The notes below the pieces were generated by a model that searched no databases, was not told the origin of the DNA, and worked only from the letters and a program-made list of their open reading frames with translations. Shown here piece by piece: positions 60,665 through 64,000 of a DNA stretch of 64,000 bases (positions are counted from its first letter, which is position 1; each line of letters begins with the position of its first letter). Position numbers and translations under genes: made by a program. Source of the stretch: Spiribacter halobius (GTDB taxonomy: Bacteria; Pseudomonadota; Gammaproteobacteria; Nitrococcales; Nitrococcaceae); assembly GCF_020883455.1 (NCBI RefSeq), contig NZ_CP086615.1, positions 806,001 through 870,000 on the forward strand, read 5' to 3'.

Positions 60665-61806
60665 GAGGACCACAGGCGGCGGTGGGTATGGATGGACATG
60701 AGAATACCGAAGGCCGCCAGCAGGGTCACCAGCGACGAGCCGCCGAAGCTGATCAGGGGCAGCGGCAGCCCCACCACGGGCAGCAGCCCAGAGACCATGC
60801 CGATGTTGACGAAGAAGTAGACGAAGAAGGTCAGCGCGAGCCCGCCGGCGAGCAGGCGCCCGAAGCTGTCCTGGGCATGGTGGGCGATCCACAGCCCGCG
60901 GGCGACCACGGCGAAGTAGAGCGCGAGCACCAGCAGCACGCCGATGAACCCGAACTCCTCGGCGAGCACGGCGAACACGAAGTCCGTGTGGCGCTCGGGG
61001 ATGAAATCCAGATGCGCCTGGGTGCCGTTCAGCCAGCCCTTGCCATAGAGCCCGCCGGAGCCGATGGCGATCTTGGACTGGATGATGTTGTAGCCGGCAC
61101 CCAGCGGATCGCGCTCCGGGTCGAGGAAGGTCAGCACCCGCTGGCGCTGGTAGCCCTGCATGCCGAAGTACCAGAGCATCGGCGCGGCGGCCGCGAGCAG
61201 GGCCAGCAGGCCCGCCATGATGCGCCAGCGCAGGCCGGCCAGGAACAGCACCGAGCCGCCTGCGGCGGCCACCAGGATGCTGGTGCCAAGGTCCGGCTGC
61301 ACGGCGATCAGACCGACGGGCAGGGCGATCAGCAGCAGCGCCAGCATGGTGCGCCCGAAACCCGGTGGCAGCTCGCGATCGGCCAGCAGCCAGGCGACGA
61401 GCAGCGGCAGGGCGATCTTCATGAACTCCGAGGGCTGGAATCGCACCACGCCGAGATCCAGCCAGCGGCGGGCGCCGCCGCCCAGCTCGCCCGCGACCAG
61501 CACTGCCACCAGCAGCGCCAGGCTGGCGGCATAGACCCACGGGGCCCAACGGCGGTAGACCAGCGGCGGGAACTGGGCAAGCACCACCATGACGGCGAAC
61601 GCGATGGCGAGCCGGATGAGCTGGCGCTCGACCTGAACCAGGCTCTCGCCGAAGGCGCTGTAGAGCACCACCAGACCCACCGTCGAGAGCAGCAGCAGCA
61701 TCCCGAGCAGGGTGGCGTCCAGGTGCAGCCGCCGCTGCACCAGACCGAGGCCGGCGGCGCCACCGCCGCCGCTGGACTCACCGTTCGCCGACGTCGGCAG
61801 CCACAT
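60661..61806 (-). CDS. rodA: Rod shape-determining glycosyltransferase RodA
   Basis: RodA is the SEDS peptidoglycan polymerase of the elongasome and works with PBP2. The 381 residues form about ten membrane spans. They include ARRWLDLGVVRFQPSEFMKI, VQPDLGTSILVAAAG, the loop with ERHTDFVFAVLAEEFGFIGV, and the end GLPLPLISFGGSSLVTLLAA. ATG 61806 overlaps the mrdA end by 29 bases. The first 25 residues are glycine-rich and less certain. Confidence 0.95.
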   Translation of the reverse strand: MWLPTSANGESSGGGGAAGLGLVQRRLHLDATLLGMLLLLSTVGLVVLYSAFGESLVQVERQLIRLAIAFAVMVVLAQFPPLVYRRWAPWVYAASLALLVAVLVAGELGGGARRWLDLGVVRFQPSEFMKIALPLLVAWLLADRELPPGFGRTMLALLLIALPVGLIAVQPDLGTSILVAAAGGSVLFLAGLRWRIMAGLLALLAAAAPMLWYFGMQGYQRQRVLTFLDPERDPLGAGYNIIQSKIAIGSGGLYGKGWLNGTQAHLDFIPERHTDFVFAVLAEEFGFIGVLLVLALYFAVVARGLWIAHHAQDSFGRLLAGGLALTFFVYFFVNIGMVSGLLPVVGLPLPLISFGGSSLVTLLAAFGILMSIHTHRRLWSS

Positions 61807-63664
61807 CGGGCAGCTCTCCCTGTTCCAGCAGCCAGGCGTCGATCACCTGGCGGGCGATGGGCGCGGCGGTGCCGCTGCCGCTGCCGCCGTGCTCGGCGAT
61901 CACGGCGACGGCGATACGCGGTGCCCCCACCGGGGCGAAGGCGATGAACAGTGCATGGTCGCGCAACTCCCGCGGGATCTCGTCCTCATCGTATTCCTCG
62001 TCCGGCGCCAGGCCGAAGACCTGTGCCGTGCCGGTCTTGCCGGCCATGCGATAGGGCATGTCCTCGGCCACGGCGCGGGCGGTGCCGCGGCGCCCGTGCA
62101 TCACCTCGGCCATGCCCCCGATCGCCTCCTCCCAGAGTGCCGGGTTCTGCAGCGTCACCGGCGCGACCAACGGCTCTGCCGGCGCCAGGCGCGAGGCGCT
62201 GTCCTCGCCGGGCGCCTCCGTGGCCGCGACCAGGTGCGGGCGCACCGGACGCCCGGCGTTGGCGAGCATGGCGGTGGAGGCGGCGAGCTGCACCGGCGTG
62301 GCGAGCATGTACCCCTGACCGATGCCGGTGTTCACCGTCTCGCCGTGGTACCAGGGCTCACCGCGGTTCGTCCGCTTCCACTCCCGGGAGGGCATGACGC
62401 CGGTGAGCTCCCCCGGCAGATCGATGCCGCTGGGGCGGCCGAAGCCGAAACCGGTCATCCACTCGTGCATGGCGTCGATGCCCATCTCGTAGGCGAGGTC
62501 GTAGAAGTAGATGTCGCAGGACTGGGCGATGGCCTGGGTCAGGTCGATCTCGCCGTGGCCGCCACGCTTCCAGTCGCGCCAGGGCCGGCTGACGTTGGGC
62601 AGCCGGTAGAGCCCGTTGCACTGGAACTCCTCGTCCGGATCCACGGTGCCGTGGGCCGCGGCCGCGAGGCCGAGAAACGGCTTGATCACCGACCCCGGCG
62701 GGTAGCGCCCACGCAGGGCGCGATTGAACATGGGCGTGCCCGGCTGGCTCTGCAGCCCGCGGAAATCCTCCAGGGTGATTCCGGTCACGAACAGGTTGGG
62801 GTCGAAGCCGGGCTGGCTCGCCAGGGCCAGAACCGCCCCGTCCCGCGGGTCGATCGCCACCACCGCGCCGCTGTGCTCGCCGAGGGCCGTCTCGGCCACG
62901 CGCTGCAGCTCGATGTCCAGCGTCAGATGCAGATCCTCGCCCGGAACCGGCGGATCCCGCTCCAGGGTGCGCAGGGTGCGGCCGAGGGCGTTGGTCTCGA
63001 GCCGTACCAGGCCCATCTCCCCGTGCAGCCGCTCCTCGTAGAAGCGCTCGACGCCGCTCTTGCCGATGACGCTCGAGCCGCGGTACTGGCTCGCATCCAC
63101 CTGCCGTAGCTCCTGCTCGCTGATGCGGCCGACGTAGCCGATGGCGTGGGAGCCGATGGCGCCGTAGGGGTAGAAGCGGGTCAGGTGCGCCTTGACCTCG
63201 ACCCCCGGGAAGCGATGGCGGTTGACCGCCAGGCGGGCCACCTCGCTCTCGCTCAGGCGCAGCTTCAGCGGGATCTCCTGGAAGCGGCGCTGGCGCTCGC
63301 GCAGATCCCGGAACCGCTCGATATCGGTGGCCGAGAGCTCGACGATCTCCTGCAGGCCGGTGAGCAGGGCATCCATATCCTCAACCTGCTCCGGAATCAC
63401 GGTGAGGCGGAACGCCGGAACGTTCTCGGCGAGCAGGCGGCCGTCGCGGTCGTAGATGAGGCCGCGGGTGGGCTCCGCCGGGGCGATGCGGACCCGATTC
63501 TCCTGGGAGAGGCTCGCATAGTGCTGATAGCCCGCTACCTGGAGCATGGCGATGCGCCCGGCGAGCAGGCCCATCAGCAGCAGCACGGCGATGCCCGCCA
63601 CGAGCAGACGCCGGCGCACTACGCGGCTCTCTCCGGCCTTGTCGCGCAGCAGATCGAGGCTCAT
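61778..63664 (-). CDS. mrdA: Penicillin-binding protein 2 (elongation transpeptidase)
   Basis: PBP2 cross-links the glycan made by RodA during rod growth. A membrane anchor (residues 20-42) is followed by the pedestal domain (about 60-235). The transpeptidase domain has SxxK at Ser325-Lys328 (PPGSVIKPFLG), SCD in AQSCDIYFYDLA, and KTG in MAGKTGTAQVFGL. The 628 residues fit. It is four bases after mreD and overlaps rodA. Confidence 0.96.
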   Translation of the reverse strand: MSLDLLRDKAGESRVVRRRLLVAGIAVLLLMGLLAGRIAMLQVAGYQHYASLSQENRVRIAPAEPTRGLIYDRDGRLLAENVPAFRLTVIPEQVEDMDALLTGLQEIVELSATDIERFRDLRERQRRFQEIPLKLRLSESEVARLAVNRHRFPGVEVKAHLTRFYPYGAIGSHAIGYVGRISEQELRQVDASQYRGSSVIGKSGVERFYEERLHGEMGLVRLETNALGRTLRTLERDPPVPGEDLHLTLDIELQRVAETALGEHSGAVVAIDPRDGAVLALASQPGFDPNLFVTGITLEDFRGLQSQPGTPMFNRALRGRYPPGSVIKPFLGLAAAAHGTVDPDEEFQCNGLYRLPNVSRPWRDWKRGGHGEIDLTQAIAQSCDIYFYDLAYEMGIDAMHEWMTGFGFGRPSGIDLPGELTGVMPSREWKRTNRGEPWYHGETVNTGIGQGYMLATPVQLAASTAMLANAGRPVRPHLVAATEAPGEDSASRLAPAEPLVAPVTLQNPALWEEAIGGMAEVMHGRRGTARAVAEDMPYRMAGKTGTAQVFGLAPDEEYDEDEIPRELRDHALFIAFAPVGAPRIAVAVIAEHGGSGSGTAAPIARQVIDAWLLEQGELPDVAADVGER

Positions 63665-63668
63665 GCGG

Positions 63669-64000
63669 TCACTGCACCTGGAAGAAACGCCGCAGCTCGC
63701 GCAGCAGCACGAACACCACCGGCCACGCCACGGTGCCTGCCACGGCCGGCAGCCAGTAGGCCCAGTCCGCTCCGGGCTGCCCGGTCAGCCCGCGGATCCA
63801 GAGCAGCACGAGCTGCACCGTGAGCAGCAGCATGAGGACCGTCAGGGCCTGCTGCCAGAGCGGGAAGACGCGGATCCGCTGGTAGAGCTTCATGGTCAGA
63901 AAGGCCACCAGTGCAAACGCGAGGGCATGGGCACCCAGCAGGGTGCCCTGCAGGACGTCCTGCAGGATACCGACGAGCCAGGAGACACCGACGCCCACCC
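63669..64000 (-). CDS. mreD: Rod shape-determining protein MreD (3' part, cut by window end)
   Basis: The last 110 or so residues of a hydrophobic protein with four spans and the MreD-like features SWLVGILQDVLQGTLLGAHA and TMKLYQRIRVFPLWQQAL. The family usually has about 160 residues, so the N-terminus lies beyond 64000. The frame stays open to the edge. MreD links the cytoskeletal MreB/MreC complex to PBP2 and RodA, encoded just downstream. Confidence 0.9.
   Translation of the reverse strand, partial: VGVGVSWLVGILQDVLQGTLLGAHALAFALVAFLTMKLYQRIRVFPLWQQALTVLMLLLTVQLVLLWIRGLTGQPGADWAYWLPAVAGTVAWPVVFVLLRELRRFFQVQ

Noticed and set aside
60665-61549. Apparent upstream extension of mltB by about 295 residues, as if a fusion
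   Set aside because: The extension translates rodA in the wrong frame. The GTG at 60664 overlapping the rodA stop gives a proper lipoprotein signal.

Overview
This is a window of high-GC chromosome (about 70% G+C by eye) from a gammaproteobacterium. The order of its housekeeping blocks (miaB-phoH-ybeY-corC-lnt, leuS-lptE-holA-proA-nadD-rsfS-rlmH, maf-rng-yhdP, lptD-surA-pdxA-rsmA, mreD-mrdA-rodA-mltB-rlpA-dacA-ybeD-lipB) is the classic gammaproteobacterial arrangement. The repeat content and the photosynthesis-related genes point to the Ectothiorhodospiraceae/Halorhodospiraceae neighbourhood. That assignment is inference; there is no rRNA or tRNA gene in the window.

Region 1 (1-7203) differs from the rest. 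Its base composition is visibly lower in G+C and it looks like the right part of a genomic island. It carries the tail of an operon of three overlapping genes (end of an unknown gene, a coiled-coil protein, a RecD-like helicase) that resembles the mobility module of gamma-mobile-trio islands. It also has a broken lipoprotein gene and a large SIR2-STAND-TPR protein of the anti-phage (Avs/NLR-like) type, which ends in a cold-shock-like domain. A near-perfect palindrome (7162-7203) marks the change back to high-GC DNA.

Region 2 (7218-13455) holds NrtR and nadA with a promoter and two likely NrtR operators between them. A decayed patch of photosynthesis genes follows: an intact-looking ppsR and tspO, a frame-broken crtB remnant and a short bchN remnant. 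The lineage appears to have descended from a phototroph, or to have lost this copy of its photosynthesis cluster.

Region 3 (13.8-17.8 kb) makes sugar nucleotides (galE, ugd, manC). Region 4 (17.9-34.4 kb) is RNA, protein, NAD and lipoprotein housekeeping in two conserved operons. Region 5 (34.4-42.9 kb) is envelope lipid transport (yhdP), a nitrilase-family amidase, the TldD/TldE protease pair and a small conserved protein. Region 6 (42.9-56.4 kb) has an orphan TRAP binding protein, apaH, a stress protein, rsmA-pdxA-surA-lptD, the divergent amgK-murU muramic-acid recycling pair, and a GCS2-ligase/M14-hydrolase pair. Region 7 (56.6-64 kb, minus strand) is lipoate attachment plus the rod-shape and peptidoglycan operon, cut by the window end inside mreD.

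The intergenic regions are rich in structured repeats. There are long hairpins with a shared core whose stems differ but stay paired, a two-copy palindromic element of about 270 bp, a 35-base repeat in three copies, and 7- and 10-base periodic repeats placed as complementary arms on both sides of intergenic gaps.
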